Made by a program: the position numbers and the translations under genes. A DNA stretch of 64,000 nucleotides. It comes from Symsagittifera roscoffensis (lineage: Eukaryota; Xenacoelomorpha; Acoela; Convolutidae). The notes under the pieces were generated by a model. It was not told the DNA's origin. It did no database searches and saw only the letters and a list, made by a program, of their open reading frames with translations. Shown in pieces: positions 35,114 to 48,869 of the stretch. Location: contig NC_087066.1 of NCBI RefSeq assembly GCF_963678635.1, positions 5,795,954 to 5,859,953 of the forward strand, given 5' to 3'. Positions within the stretch are counted from its first letter, which is position 1. Each line of letters begins with the position of its first letter.

Positions 35114-37385
35114 AAAAAGATACTTTTGACTAAATAGTTGAAGTAAATGACTCGGTAAAAACTTGCGAAGACTATAATTGGATATACAAAAAATCAGTTT
35201 TGAATGATGCTTGGATAACTGAAATTTTGTTTTGAAGCATACAAAAGAGAAAAAAGCTGGATCAAATAAGCTGGCCAACAATTGTTCTTGTTAACAACTA
35301 TCATTATGATATTATTTTACTGCGGAACAGCTCCGGCCTTTTTTGAAGTTGGAAGCAATGAAAAAATTGCTTGGTTTCTTATCGGCAATTTTAGTTGCAT
35401 AAATTACTCGTCGGAGATTGAGTTTTTTTTCAAGAGATTTCTTTTGTTATATCGATTCAGAAAAAACATCGAGCACAGTTTCACTTAAAAAAGTTAAATA
35501 CACTGTTAGGCAGTGCTTAAAGTGATATGGCGGACTTACCGTTTTTGGGATCTTTTTTTTGAAGAATTTGACCGGAATTTAAACGTGCTTCGTCACGAGG
35601 CTCCCTCTTTTGTTCATAAGTGTTAGAGCCAAAAAGCGCCAGTGGAAAATTCCACCAAGAATGGATGTTTCAAAGTATACATAAAAGGGAGGTCGAATCT
35701 TGGAGGGTCCAAAAACTAAACTATCCAGAATTTAAAACCTAAACTAGATAGGTGTCACAGCTCAAAAATTTTAGGCTGAACTTTTTATTAAAATTTTTAT
35801 CAATTCACAAAGTAATCCGTTTTTTTTCTCAATAAGTCGAAAAAAGCTTTGAACAATTTTAAATCGGCTGTAAGCTAGCGTTTTTAATTGCGGGTGTCGA
35901 CTTTCTGACATTAAATCAACCGATTAGTCCCGCTTTAGCGAAAATTCGTACCTTACTCAATCAGCAAAATTTTTCACCTTATCGACAAGATATAATTATA
36001 GATACTTTTAATGGTGATAATCTAAAATCAATATTAAGGATTCAGGGAACCATTTCATTCAATATATAAAAATAAATTAAATTGAATAACAAATATGTTT
36101 GAACTATTTTAAATTCTAATATTGGGAAAACTACACTTTTTGTTTAAAATTGTTCCTACCTTATTCATATTGAATTTCCGCATCATTTCATTCAACGGAA
36201 GTAAATTACTATAAACGGAAATATAATAACAAAAAAGGGGTAAAAATGAAGACGTAAATCTCTTTGTTTCCACTGATTTAGAACATCATTTAGATCAGTA
36301 GTTCAGGGTAAAAATTAATAAATTTGAATTTTGACCCGAATTAGGGAAAAGGGTCGCTCAAAGTAATCTGTCACTTTGATTCTTCTCATTCAAATATCGC
36401 AGCTGGATGTGTTTTTGAACAAAAGAGATTTTAAGTGGCCATTTGAAGAAACAAACTAATCCAAGTAAAATATAGAACTAGACAGAACACAATTTCGAAA
36501 TTGAAAAGGCAATTTAATTTAGGTTTTTCTAATTTGAGTAAGTATACTTCTTCTTAATTGAAAAACGACGCAAGCAAACAGCAATTTGAGTTTTTTTAAA
36601 AAAATTTAAAAATTTTAGGTTTTCATGACGTTTTCTTAGAAAAATTAATCAATCAGGCATCGAAAAATGTCGCTTTGCGAAAATGAATTCTTCTGCCATT
36701 AATAATGAGACAAAAATAGCAAAATTACCCCCAAAAAAATCCGAAAGAATTTTGTTAAGAAACTGAAAAAAAATGAACTTTTTTCTTCTAAATCTCCTTC
36801 GTTTAAAAGTTCAGGCCGAGAATTGACCAGACAAACTACAACAGAGCTTATCTGGATTAAGATTGACTTAAGTTGGATTGTTAAAAGAAAGAATGGCTGC
36901 AATTTTGTAAATCCCCCTTTTCCATTACAACGTCAAGCTCCACCTGTCTGCATTGGACAAAAGATTGTTTACTTTTCCTTGTTTGTTTTTCCAAATCCCA
37001 GATCTTGTTTTTTATTTATGGTGAAAACATGCAGACAAAAACGAGCCTCTTATTTTTCCTGTTATTCTGAGAGCTTCAGATTTGTATGAGCCTTTTTTAT
37101 TGTAATTGTGACCGTTTTGTCTCTCCTAGAATCATTGTTTGTGCTGAAATGTCAGCTAGCTATTGACTATATATAAGTCCGCCCATTTTGGGGCGTGTCT
37201 TCGGTTATTTGAAACATTGTTGAAGAAACAGTATTAAGCATTGACAGGTAATTTGAGAAAGACGCTGAATTCGTTTGCGGCTCTTAAGGTTTCGAACTAC
37301 AAGCAATTAAGCAAAAGCAGATATATGTGCGGATCTCTGTTATGAATGGCTATTATAAATCTCTAGTGTGTGGTGTGTGTGTGCG
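35114..37385. other. Intergenic, no gene recognised
   Basis: AT-rich. The last part contains a promoter-like TATA box (entry at 37168). Frames 35282-35488 and 36823-37089 have no recognisable features. Confidence 0.4.
37168..37250 (+). promoter_or_regulatory. Possible TATA promoter with short non-coding exon
   Basis: CTATATATAAGTCC at about 37168 is followed by GC-richer DNA. About 75 bp downstream of the box, TTGACAG|GTAATT could be a splice donor. A TATA box plus a short leader exon would look like this, but no coding exon downstream could be found. Confidence 0.2.
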
Positions 37386-38180
37386 ATTTAATGAATAGCT
37401 ATCAGTTTTATGAAAATTTTTATAAGAGCAAAAATGTGTGTGTATCTGTGCCTAATCGTTGAGCGGTTACCCTACTGCTGGCTAACAACTAATCCAGAAA
37501 AAGTTTCTTTCTGTAGTAATGAAAACCTAGGATCAGCTGGTCACTGTATGATAGACTTTCAAAAGTGATTGTTCCGATTTTCGAAGAGAGTGGCGGAATA
37601 TTTGTGCTTGGCGTGTGGTGTCTTTTTTAACAGACAGCTTAACCAGTCCTTGTGGGTTTTTACTAGTGCTTTTTAACGGAATTTTTGTACCATTTGAAAA
37701 TGATTTATTTTTGAAAACTGAACCAATTTTCAAATAAAACAAGATTGCTTTTATCAAATTGAAGCCTTGATTGCTCCGACTGCCTTTTAAAGTCAATTGC
37801 GTATAGTTTTTTTCTGAAAAAAAGAAAGGATGATTTTTCACCAATCGAATTTTAATTTAAATTTGAGCTCAGGGCCACGATACCGCTCAAATGATAACTA
37901 AAAATTTCGTAAGCAAACAAGACTGCTCGTATCAACTGAAAACCTGAATGTTTCGACTGCCTTTCAAAGTCTATGAAGCAGTAAAAACAGAGGGTTGTCA
38001 CGGGAAGACTAAAAGTATTTCTTCTTCTCTTTCCCCTCACCATCAGTTCTTGGTATTTTTGTTCCTTTTAAATGTTCATTTTCTTCAACTGTCATGAAAA
38101 ATGCCATGTCTGCTATTTAACTATTGATAATTTTTTGCTCTTATAAAAATTTTCATAAAACTGATAGTTATTTATTAAAT
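37386..38180. mobile_element. ~795-bp element with ~49-bp terminal inverted repeats
   Basis: 37386-37434 (ATTTAATGAATAGCTATCAG...) is the reverse complement of 38132-38180 (...CTGATAGTTATTTATTAAAT) with about two mismatches. Between the arms lie family B pieces in both orientations: reversed 3' end at 37570, forward 5' ends at 37740 and 37918. No transposase. No clear target duplication. Confidence 0.75.
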
Positions 38181-40782
38181 CAACAGGTAGAAACTCTTTC
38201 AACCTTCAGTAAACTAAAGTCCCCATTGAAAAATCAACAGCGTTCTGTGCTAAAATTTATGGTTACAAGGCTAAGTGGGCTTCAGTGAAAAATTCAATTG
38301 ATTCCTATGGTGAATAAAGGACACATGTTATGAATACAGTTTGAAAAAAAACGCGTTTAGAGATAATTTTCAAACCTAAGCTAAAACCAGTTAGAGCAAT
38401 TAATGCAGCTCTAATTATTCCAACTTGATTGAATAAGTTCTGTTTGATCTCAATATTTTGTGACTAGATGCATTCTTTTTTAATTTGTTCTTTCCAAGTG
38501 CGTGAAGAAAGAAATCATTTTCAATGAGAAATCAAATTTCTTCTTCTTTTTAAAAAATTTATCATTTTTTTTACCCTTAATCTATTCCATAGACTTCAAA
38601 GTGTAGACAAAATATTGAAAGTTTGGCCCTGATACGAGCAGTGTTGTTTAAGATTTACAGCAAAATCCGCATAAACGCATAACCTCAAAGATATTCGTAT
38701 GCGTGAAATTCACACAGAAGGCCTATTTTCTCAATTGCTGTGAAGTGAAATTTTTTTAGATGTATTCAAAGAGGTTTTTTTCCGAACATGTCAATATTTC
38801 CGAACATTTCCGTGTTTTTTTATTACAAAATTAGTTACACCAAGGAAATCAAATAGATGCTCAAAAAAGTATCATCCCAAACCCCTATCAGTCGGGACTT
38901 AGATTTCAATTAAAATTAAAAAAAAATTGTCTGTGGTAAAAAAAAGGCTTGTAGTTTTCTGTTCTCTAAAAAGCTGGCACATAATGGCACATAATTTACT
39001 TATGGCAAGCAGAAATTTTTTCATTAATGATATCTCAATTAAATTTTCCAATGATTTACAAGGAATTTACAATGATTTAGTATTTTTATCATGTCACTTA
39101 TTCAAATAAATTGCCCTTTACTGGAAATTGAACAAAAAATAAATTCCTTGAAAAAAAGTTATATATATTTTTTGCATTTTCTGTACTTCAATCGTATTGA
39201 TTTGAAAAATTTGTATTAATTGTTCATCAACCTACTATAGTTTTGCCCTTGATCAGCTTGATAATCTTAAGAGTTGTTTCACGGATTTTTTTAGAGATGC
39301 CTAAAAACCTTTTTCAATTTTTCTAATTAAAAAAAAAACGACAACTTATATCAGCTCAAAAGTCTGACGAATCACGTTTGTTGTACAGCTAAAAATGTTA
39401 TTCTAAAAATCTAAAAAAATTTGAAACTGGTTGGTTAAATTAGATTTCAGAAATTAGACCCTGAACTGACGTTGAAATCTAATAGAAATTCAAAGTTTTG
39501 TGAGCTAGCTGTAACACAAACCGGCGATTTACTGTACGAAGTTTTTTTGATTTGATCACCTCACAATACATCTACAAAAAATTACAGTTTTGGAGTGTAA
39601 TAAATTATTAATAAGAACCAATGACTTGCTTCAGCTCAATTCGGAAAGATTATTGAGTCGGATTAAGAAACATATTGAGAACGAATTCCCAAATTAGCCA
39701 GATGGCATTTTGCAATCCTCAAAACCTTCAACAAAAATGTTTGTAGGTGAATTATCATACTTATTTTAAGTTCAAGGCATCATTATATGTCATCTATCCT
39801 GTAAAACATTACTTGTTTTAAAACTCGAAAAAAAAAACACCTCGAGAACAAACCTTCCGTTAATTTCTTCAAAATTGGAACAAATTTAATTTTATTGGCT
39901 GAAAGATAGAGCTGAAAATTGGTTTCAAAATCGGATAAGCTTACCAGTGACCCTATTGTCGATATTACAGAGCAAATTAGAATAGGTATCGGCATAGAAA
40001 TTTACCAAACTTCCATGTCTCCTCTTGAAGCTCAGTAATGAAAAAAAATTAACAGTGAAATTGTATTCTCTTCTCGTTCCATCATTTTGAAAATGAAATT
40101 AAATATGACTTTGTTTTTTAAGGCAAATGCAAATTTGTATGTCTCAAATATAAAAGAAACGTATTGACAATAGAATTAGATGGAAATTGGATTTTATAGT
40201 TTTTAAATGCGATAAATTTCAGTTTTTAGGTTGAAACGTTTTCGAAATGACTTTTCGATTCTGATTTTTTTTTTGATTATATTATTTATGGGGAACAAAA
40301 TTAGCTGTTACTCAATTTGTTTTTGAAAACAAAGTCTAATTTTCCAGTCGAGTTATATTTTTAGAAGTTGAGTATTTGGGTCATTTTGAAAAATTTTGAG
40401 AGCTCATAAAACACGGTATAAATTGCCTAAGTTTGACCCAAATGCTCATTTTCTAAAACCAAAAACGACTGGAAACTAGAATTTGTTTTAAATACTAATT
40501 GGTTAACCGCTATATTTTGCCATATAAATAAATTCATCGATAAACTCCGGCGGCAAGATAAGATAGAATTTGTTTTAAAAAAATAATTGATTAAGACACT
40601 ATCGACAACCCCCTTTCTCCGGCTTTTTTCGGTTCTAAAATGGATCAAAATTATTCAAAAAGGCAAGTTATAATATGCAACTGGTCAAAACGAAACAGTT
40701 TATTTTCATTTAGTCTCAAGCTGCCTCGTATAATGTTTTTTAGCCAATTTCTCTACTCTTATGAGAACAAATGCGTTTTTAT
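38181..40782. other. Intergenic with family B fragments
   Basis: A reversed family B 5' end lies at 38590-38650 (TTTGGCCCTGATACGAGCAG). A forward fragment lies at about 39600-39885 (TGCTTCAGCTCAATTCGG ... AAATTGGAACAAA). No gene recognised. Confidence 0.45.
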
Positions 40783-41235
40783 TGTTCCGATTTTTGAAGA
40801 AACCGGAATATTTAAGCTCGGTGAGTTTTTTTATTCAGTCAATTGTCATCAATCGAAATATTAATTTTCAGCAAAAATGTAAAAAGATACTTCAAATATA
40901 AAAAGATAATTTTGTAAAGTGCTGGGGGTTTAAATATTGCCAAATTTGCTATATTCTGGACTAAATTATGCTCGCTTTGAAGAGTTTATTCTTAATGCTG
41001 AGAGCGTAACGCGAATTATTTATGCGTGGCGATTTTATCCCGCAAAACAAAATCGTTTCAAATTGAATTGAGGCTAGCTTATTGGTCGTATTAGTTTTGT
41101 ACGACTCAAAGCTTTACACATTAATATTGTCCAAGCTGTATAGGTTTTCAATATTTTCTTTTCCCAAAAACTATTCGATATAGTAAGGGACTGTCGGAAC
41201 ATTCAGGGCTTTGCCCTGTTATACGAGCAGTCTTG
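40783..41235 (-). repeat. Repeat family B, complete reversed copy (~453 bp)
   Basis: Begins TGTTCCGATTTTTGAAGA (inverted 3' end). The middle has AAATTGAATTGAGGCTAGC. It ends TGTCGGAACATTCAGGGC and ATACGAGCAGTCTTG (inverted 5' end). Confidence 0.75.
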
Positions 41236-42760
41236 GTTGATGTTTAATTACATATTGTGTATAATAGTAGGTTGACTCAACGCTCGCAAAATCAGACTTG
41301 CTTCTTTTCCAAGTAAGAGCGATCCAAAACTTTGATGAAAATGTCATTATTAAATTTTATCAGTTATGGAGTATATTCCCCTCCAATCCCAAAAAATCCC
41401 CTCCAAACCCCATTATCTTAACCCTTTTCAAACTATGCAAAAAATTGAGTGTATTGTGGCGAACATATTTTTCTTGCGTTTAGATTTTTGAAAGACACGT
41501 GAAATAAGAGCATCGCTTTTTAGATAATAAAAAGTAGGCCGTATGATGGAAATAATCAAAATGCCAGCAGTAAATACGCTTTTAAACGGTTTGTTACCTT
41601 TGTCGGGGAGACCGATATCGTAGAATTAGAAGCAGATTTTAACAACTAGGTAATATTGTAGTTGCAATATGTAATTAAAAAGCAAACTCTTTTTTTTTTC
41701 AGAATTACTTCTCTGATTCGAAAAAGCCTTGATGACGAATATTTAAGTTTGATGCCAATTTTAATGGAATAAATGTTCGACCAATACTCGAGTGGCGAAC
41801 AAAAGCGATCTGCAGACTAAATTTGAGCACTCCTTATTCAAATAGATACACAAGAGATTAACAAAACGAGCAAACTTCGACTAAATACCATGCAACTCAC
41901 TCTAGATTAACTTAATCATAGGATCACAAATTATGTTTTTGAGATAGTTTATGATTTCGAATTCCTGCAAGGTCTACTGGGTCTAAAATTGACACATAGG
42001 TGAAGTAAATGTTGCATATAACAGAAAAAATTGCAAGGTCTTAGTTGATGAGCAAAAAAATATCAAGTAGCGACTCATCTTCGAAATATTATCTCGGTCA
42101 TTTTCTTAGACAAATCAATTTTTCTTCGGCTTAGGTAATTTTGAGAAATCAAACAGAAGCCGCGTTTGCCAATTTTGAGAAGTTTGCAGCTTTTTAAAAA
42201 TAGAAAAACCTACTTTTTTGCTCCAAATTTGTGCTTGAAATGTCTTTTTTTAGACATTTTCTTCGAAAAACTTTTTTCCAAAATCGAAATGAAATCTACA
42301 TGAACGAAAGGTCTCAAGGCAATGTTAGTACAAAACTACCCCACTTGGAGAAGCAGTGCTTATGCTAAACTTTTGGCTCAGCAACTAAACGGCCATGCTT
42401 AAACGTGTGGTGGAATCAATGGAAACTTTTTACAAAATTGTATTTCCCGCCAAACAGTTCATTTTTTAATTTTTTTCAGAAAAAATAACTGATTTTTAAA
42501 TTTAAATAACTGAAATTGATTATTTGAAAAACATTTTGTCTGGTCCAGATATGTTTTTTTTCTTCAATTTTTGGAATTATTTAAATGGAATATAAGTTTT
42601 CATGCAATCATGCGTACTGAAAAAAAAAGTTTGATTATATGATGATCAGAAATGCAAACTATTTTTTGATGGCTTGAGCTAAAATCATAGCAGTGTTTCA
42701 ACTGCGATCAATTTTCAAAAAATAATTGGGTGTAAGAAAAACTGTTTATGTGACAAGTTA
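41236..42760. other. Intergenic, no gene recognised
   Basis: AT-rich DNA preceding the Ty3/Gypsy remnant. It may include decayed upstream parts of that element, but I see no LTR, gag or zinc-knuckle signal here. Confidence 0.35.
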
Positions 42761-43960
42761 GTGATAATTAATGCACGGAAAGTTCATGGCTTTCTATTAA
42801 TACGTAGCAAACGTATGCTGCAAATTAAACTGGATCGAAAATCACCCAAAAAGTACTCGGCCCAAAAAGTAGTAAAAGATTCAAACATTACTTTCTTAGA
42901 GCAAAATATACAGCATCTCTCTTCAGACTGCGTGCGGGCAAAAGTTACTCAAAATAAAATGCTATTTGGTTTGCAAAACTTCAATAAAGGTAAGAATATG
43001 AATACAACTTCTATTTTACGGATTTTACGGTTTCACCTTGAGTTCCCAAATGTGATGGACTCAATTTTTAGCGAGTTCCCGCAATTAAACACATTCATGG
43101 ACAATATATTGATAACAACCGAAGGGGACCAAAATCGAGGAGAAAAAAAGGGACTACAGGGGACCAAAAATTGGCCAAATTTCGATCGAAGCGCTAGCAG
43201 CTCCAAAATTAGTATCGCAGCTTAAGTCGTTCATGGGCTCAAAAATCAGCTTTCATTAATATCTACCGCGTTTAGCTGAACTATCGTCGCCCTTAAGATT
43301 ATTATGGAGTAAACAGAACAAATTTAAATGGAGAGAAGAATGCCTATCCTCGTTTCAAAACATCACAATGGACATAGCGAACATAGTCGAAGTGAAACAC
43401 TTCGATATACTTGAAGACATTTGGGTGGTATGTGACGCTAGCCACAACAGTTTTGGGGGCAGTGCTCGATTAACTAGGATCCGAAAGGTTGGCGACCAAT
43501 TCCATCTGCTCCACGTTTTTTAAACGCGGCCGAAAAGAAATGTATAACCAACGAGCTAGAAATGTTAGCAGTTGTGTGTGTTTTGTGTGGCGGAGGGGGG
43601 AGTATTTTCATAATTACATCCTAGAAATACCCTTTACTATAAAACAAGGATCATAAAGCCTTAGTTTCATTACTTAACTGAAATAACAAAAAGAATAAAA
43701 ACTTTTTTTTTTCAAAATTAACCAGGTGGCTTGACAGACTGATATACTTCGATTTTGTTATAAGACATAAGCCGTGAGCAAAAGTCGGTTTACCCAATCA
43801 TTTGTAAAGACACTTAAGCAGTCCCCAAAACCACTTAGTCGATACGATAGTATGTTCACGGTAGCCAAAATCAGAGCAATTAGAAAAACCCATGGTTTCA
43901 ATCAAAAAATCCACCCTTTGGTAACACAACTCAAAATGCTCTTAAAATTGTCAAGTTAAA
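42761..43960 (+). pseudogene. Ty3/Gypsy pol remnant: RT palm and RNase H
   Basis: The open frame to 43225 includes VKDSNITFLE and then FMDNILITTEGD (about 43095-43130) where Ty3/Gypsy RT has its (Y/F)xDD box. Here the second Asp is Asn. In shifted frames downstream come YLPRLAELSSPLRLL (connection region), VVCDASHNSFG (first RNase H Asp), ELEMLAVV, KDHKALVSLLN and LDRLIYFDFVIRHK. This order is that of Ty3/Gypsy RT-RNase H. Stops and frameshifts interrupt it throughout. No protease or gag precedes it and no certain integrase follows. Confidence 0.8.
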
Positions 43961-46900
43961 AGCGGCTCAGGCAATCAAAATCGATAACAAACAACATAAC
44001 TATTTAAACTAACGGCTGAGAGCGGAAAGTCATACGCGAGACAACAAGCAATCACGATCGAGAAACTTGCATACCGCATGATCAACTGGATCCAAGGGAC
44101 AATTAGCGTGCGCAAAATACCGTTCCCCTGGAGGTCCTCTTGATTCGAAAAAAAAAATTTGCCAAAACTTAAAAAAATGGACCAAAATTCTGACTGTTTG
44201 TTTTTCCGGTAAATGAAAGAAGTTCTAAGCCAAAATCCCCAGTAAGACTGGACTCGATTCTCTATACTAGTGATAAAAAACAATTAGTAATGTTGAAATC
44301 AAACTTTTACAGGTGAAAAGTTCAAAATCTCCAAAAACAATACCTTATTGTCAATTCCTTTCAAACTTCCTGGCGAATGATTTTCCGCAATAAATCGCAA
44401 TCAAAGAGTTATGTCTATTATTCCACGTGATTGCAAAAAAGTTAGGAAAGTCACATCATTACCTGAGATTTTTAATCTAGAAATTATTGCTTCTAATAAA
44501 CCGGCGGACATTTTTTTGTTAAAAGTGCAAGAAGTTTTATAAATGAAGGAAAACGCCAAGGAGGAGCTGTCCAAACTGGAAAAGTACTGTGCATAATAAG
44601 CCAACGAAAGAGAATCCCAGGGGCCAGGAAAAAACGAAAAAACCCAAAGGGGATAAAAATTGGTTTCAAACACTAATTAGTCCAGGGAGAGGAATGGCTA
44701 AAATCAAGGCAGTCCAAAACCTTGCTAATCTTTTAAATTAAAAATAGGTTACTAAGCAATTAAATTTTTCAGCCATTCTTATTGGTTGTTAATTGAATGA
44801 CAATCATTTAAGTTGTTGTTCAGATTCGTGAGAATTTAATCAATCACTGTAAGGTGTTAGCAGGTACCTGCCAGTCAATCTGTATCTAACTCTGTCAGGC
44901 TTATTCTGACCTATATATTAGAGTCTAAATTTTACAATCCGACCTACAGTTGAGTGAAGATTATGACTATATCGTTTTACGAATCCTTATTAGTTTTTGT
45001 CTTTTCTACAGTAAAAAAACGGAACGATTTACCTTGTCTCAATATAAATTGGAACAAGGATAGCCGTTTAATGCACAAGTAGCTCAGAGTGTTCCCAACA
45101 ATTTCATAAAAAATTACAGAAAAAAAATTTTTTTTTCGTTTTTTTTCGAAATAGTTTCTTTTCTTGTACGTGGTGTGATATGACAATTAAACGAATGAAT
45201 AGAAAAAAATACTTCAAATAAAAAAGTTTTTTTTTTAAATTTAAACAAATGTATTCTCATGGAAGCTTTAAATTAAGATGAATAATTTTTTTATTGAAAT
45301 CATGTTTTGTTTATTATTAATGACCAAAGATAATCCTTATAACGAATGTAACTTAATCGTTTCAGTTGCTCGAAATTGGACAAAAATTCAAAGTTTTCAT
45401 TACGGTTTTTCCCGACACCGCGACAATATTTGTTGATTTCTAAATTTGTTTTCACTTCAAGATTGAAAAATGCTCAAAATGATTTATTTCTTGACCTAAT
45501 CCGGCAATAGATGGGCACTAGATATTGTGGTTTAATGAAAAACTTATAAGTACAAAAAATCCAAATTGCACCCTAAAACGAAATTCCTCCTGGCACCAAA
45601 ATCTATTATATTGATCTCCAAAATTAGTATCAACAAACACCCCCCCCCCCCCCAAAAAAAAATCTGGAGTGAAAATTGATGAACATTTTTTTGAGCAGAG
45701 ACAAATAAAAATAATCGAAAGAAAGCAATTTTTTTTAAATATTGGAGAAAAGGCAAAAATGCAAGTGAAAGAAAAAACTGTCTAAATAACTATGAAACTA
45801 GCAAGAAGAAAGCAATTCAGACGCGTGAAGTTTTGTTTTCATTCACTGCAGTTTATTTAAGCAATCTTCAAACAGAATGGTAAGAATCTACTCAAGTTAC
45901 AAAAGCATTTGAGTAAGAGAATTGTCCAAGGTGAATCTTTTTAATTTTTTGGACTAAAAAAGAAGTTGTTTTAGACTTATAAATTGTTTTAAAAACAAAC
46001 AAAATGTTGGATTTATGGTTAGTGTTCTAGATGAGATGGTGAAAACAAAAAATTTGAACGAAAACAATTGGGTTATTGATTGACAGCCGTAGCTTTCCCA
46101 TTGCTTCTCAGGATCCAAAAAATTTGCATATTCAATTGAAACTCTTCAGTTTCCAACTTCTTTTCAGTTTTTCCTTAAATTTTTAATGCGAATCAGGCTT
46201 CTGCTCAGACGTAAGAATATGCAATGAAGGAGATCTAATTGTGACAATAGCAGTTCTCTTGATTTTTGAGATAGATTTTGTAGTTTTTTTCGAAACAATT
46301 AATCTATGTTAAAAATGATTGTATTTGTAGGTTGAACTTTTGAATTATCCATACAAAATCTTTTCAGCAAATTTGTTCAATATAAGCTATTCCAAAATGA
46401 ATCTATTTTATTTACCTTTTTCCGATTCTACTTGATGAATGCAGAAATTAATGTCTCTTCTCTGAGATAAATCTCAAACTTATTTTTAAGTTGCTAAATC
46501 TACTCTAATGTGAAAATTAGTCGGGCGACTAAGAGAAATTTCTAGCGCTTTTTAAAAATCAAATTGCATTCGTATTTTTCTGAAGCTTGATTTAAGATTA
46601 TTCAGTTCAAAAAAACCATTAGACTAATTTTGAGCTGAATGACCTGAAAGTTTTTGCTCAAGATCATCTTCAAAAGCAACATTTTTACATACTTTTTTAA
46701 ATCTTCATACTGTAGACTTGTTCTCCTTCAAAACTCTGTCGAAATATTTCACGGAGGTTGCAGAATTTTTTTGCATGTTTCACAGATCAACCAAGTTTAT
46801 TCAAGATTTTGCTCAAAACTTTTATGAAAAGAAAAAACTTTCCCACTTTTTTATCTGCTTTTTTTTAGCTGTTTCAAATAATTTTATTCTGATAAAAATC

Positions 46901-47483
46901 ATCCACCGAATAGTAGAAACTTTCCTTTTTATCCAACAATATCTTTATAATGTGCACAGTTGAACTTGAAATCATCCTCAAAACGAGCAAACTGTTTGTT
47001 CCATGCTGTTTAATCGCCCATAGAGAAGCAGCGCTGCAACTGCCCAAAAATCAGAACGAAAAACAAGCTAATTTTTCCTAAACATTATATAAATTTTTTT
47101 TTGCGCAATTAGCAAAAAATAAGAGCTAGATTAAAGCACAGTTTTTAAGGACAAGTAGACGTTGAAATACTGTTTGGTTCATTCTAATTAGTAGACATTC
47201 AAAATAATGCAAAATATCAAAAGCACAGCCAAGCTTCAACGTATACAACCTTCAGGAGGGTAGGCGCAACTTCAGTTTTGACTGATAATTCTGCTTGAGT
47301 TCATTTTTTCAATTTATTTTGCGAAAACTCGGGTTTTCCCCGATGTTTATTACACAACATTTATGATGAAAAATCAATCCATAATCTCCAAAACCGCTAC
47401 GAGACCATTAGCCCCTCCAAATTTTACCCAAAAGTTTTATGCATTTGTCTATGCTCCGCCCCTAGGAGGTGATGATTGATGAT
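43961..47483. other. Decayed DNA after Gypsy remnant; repeats
   Basis: 43961-44690 may hold eroded 3' pol of the same element. 44700-45060 could be LTR-like, but no partner was found. 45060-45190 carries a family A leader-like stretch (GGATAGCCG...GCACAAGTAG, then a GTGGTGTGATATG box). A poly-C/A tract lies at 45640-45660. No gene recognised. Confidence 0.35.
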
Positions 47484-48017
47484 CAGGGAGCGGAAAAAAG
47501 TAAATATATTTATTTACTTTTTCGCTCCTGAATTAAGTAGGAAAAAAGATATATTTTTGCGTTAATTTGGCCTAACAACTGGGGCTTACGATAAAAAAAA
47601 TTTGGCCAAAAACGTGATTTGTAGAAAATACAAATCGAAGACTGTTGCAAAACTGCGCGAAAATGTTGGTTAATGAGTTTATAAGACAAAGATTGTGGGT
47701 TTTTGCGCGTACTTTTTTGGGCCATCAAAAGAAACTAAAGACTCTTTTTTTCGCCTTACAAATTTATTTATTTTCGCTCCGTGGGATCTACTTAACAATT
47801 GCCCTCCCTTTGGTACCTACTTAAGAATTGCCACCCCTATTAATAAACGCAGTAAATTAGCGCTAGAGCTTTGTATTGAGACTTCTAATTTTGCTGCAAT
47901 CTGATTGGTCGAAAATGCGTTATATTAATCTTCTTAACAATTACCCCCCCCCCTTCCTAAAAAAGTGTGTGGGGGGGGGGGGGTAATTGTTAAGTAGATC
48001 CGCTCCCTGTTGATGAT
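47476..48017. mobile_element. hAT-type MITE with perfect 8-bp target duplication
   Basis: The element is 47484-48009 (526 bp). Its ends are CAGGGAGCGGA and TCCGCTCCCTG, and it is flanked by TTGATGAT at 47476-47483 and 48010-48017. CAGGG ends plus an 8-bp duplication are diagnostic of hAT-superfamily transposition. Inside, near the right end, a C run and a G run (about 47943-47983) form a strong hairpin. No transposase, so it is non-autonomous. Confidence 0.88.
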
Positions 48018-48869
48018 CTTACAAGTTAATCGTTTTTCAGCCATTTCTGTTCATTCATGAAACATCTTTAAGCTTACAACAAATTCGAAACAATGAAAAA
48101 TTGTTTTTTGATGTCTGAGAAGTTTACAGAAGGTGTCTTATTGACATGGCCATTACATCTCGCAGTCTACTTAAACTCATGATTAACGACGTCGCGTTTT
48201 GTTTTAAAAAGCATATTTCACGATTCGCAGTTTTTTTTATCTGCAGAAAGGCATGAAAAAAACTCTTTTAGCAGCTATGATCACCAGTTTAGCTTAGTTC
48301 ACGCGAAGTTTAAAACAAAAAGAAACAAAAATCAGCCTGATCAAAACAAATTATCTAGCTTGGATTTTTTTATTCAGACTTTTTATTGTTTTTTCATTAT
48401 GTTGTCATATGTCTAGGAGAGCGCGTCACACTAAATAATTACACTTTGAAAAATGCACCGGTGAGCCTTTAATTGCATGTAATAACTTCGTGATGAGTTT
48501 TAAAGTGTCTGGTATAAACAATAATCATAATAATCCGATTGATGGTAATATGTTCAAACTTCATAATATTTTGGTTTATATTTTTTCAAGTTGTTTGTAA
48601 ACTTAAGCTCGCCATGATTTATGAAACTAATTGGTTTGTTCAGCTTTTTCAATTGTTGGATAGTAACTGTTGCTAGAGATAAATTAGCCAACACAGTCCA
48701 AAAAAAACTCGGGATTCTTTTTAAAAATATATATATTTTCGTTTTGTAATCTACCACAGAAAGTTATTCCTCGAACAAACTAATCATCCTAATTTAACTG
48801 TCTCAAGAGTATTTTATTTATTTAATTTTCTATAATAAATTTCGAAAGGTAGTTTTCGGAAAGTATTTT
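48018..48869. other. Intergenic upstream of gene 2
   Basis: AT-rich with no coding signal. It should contain the promoter of gene 2 and, if the start codon lies in an upstream exon, that exon. None could be fixed by eye. Confidence 0.35.

Noticed and set aside
42761-43225. Host gene of 154 aa
   Set aside because: Frame content matches Ty3/Gypsy RT and continues, broken, into RNase H sequence.
44700-45060. LTR of the Gypsy remnant
   Set aside because: No second copy in the window and no clear TG...CA ends; cannot be supported.
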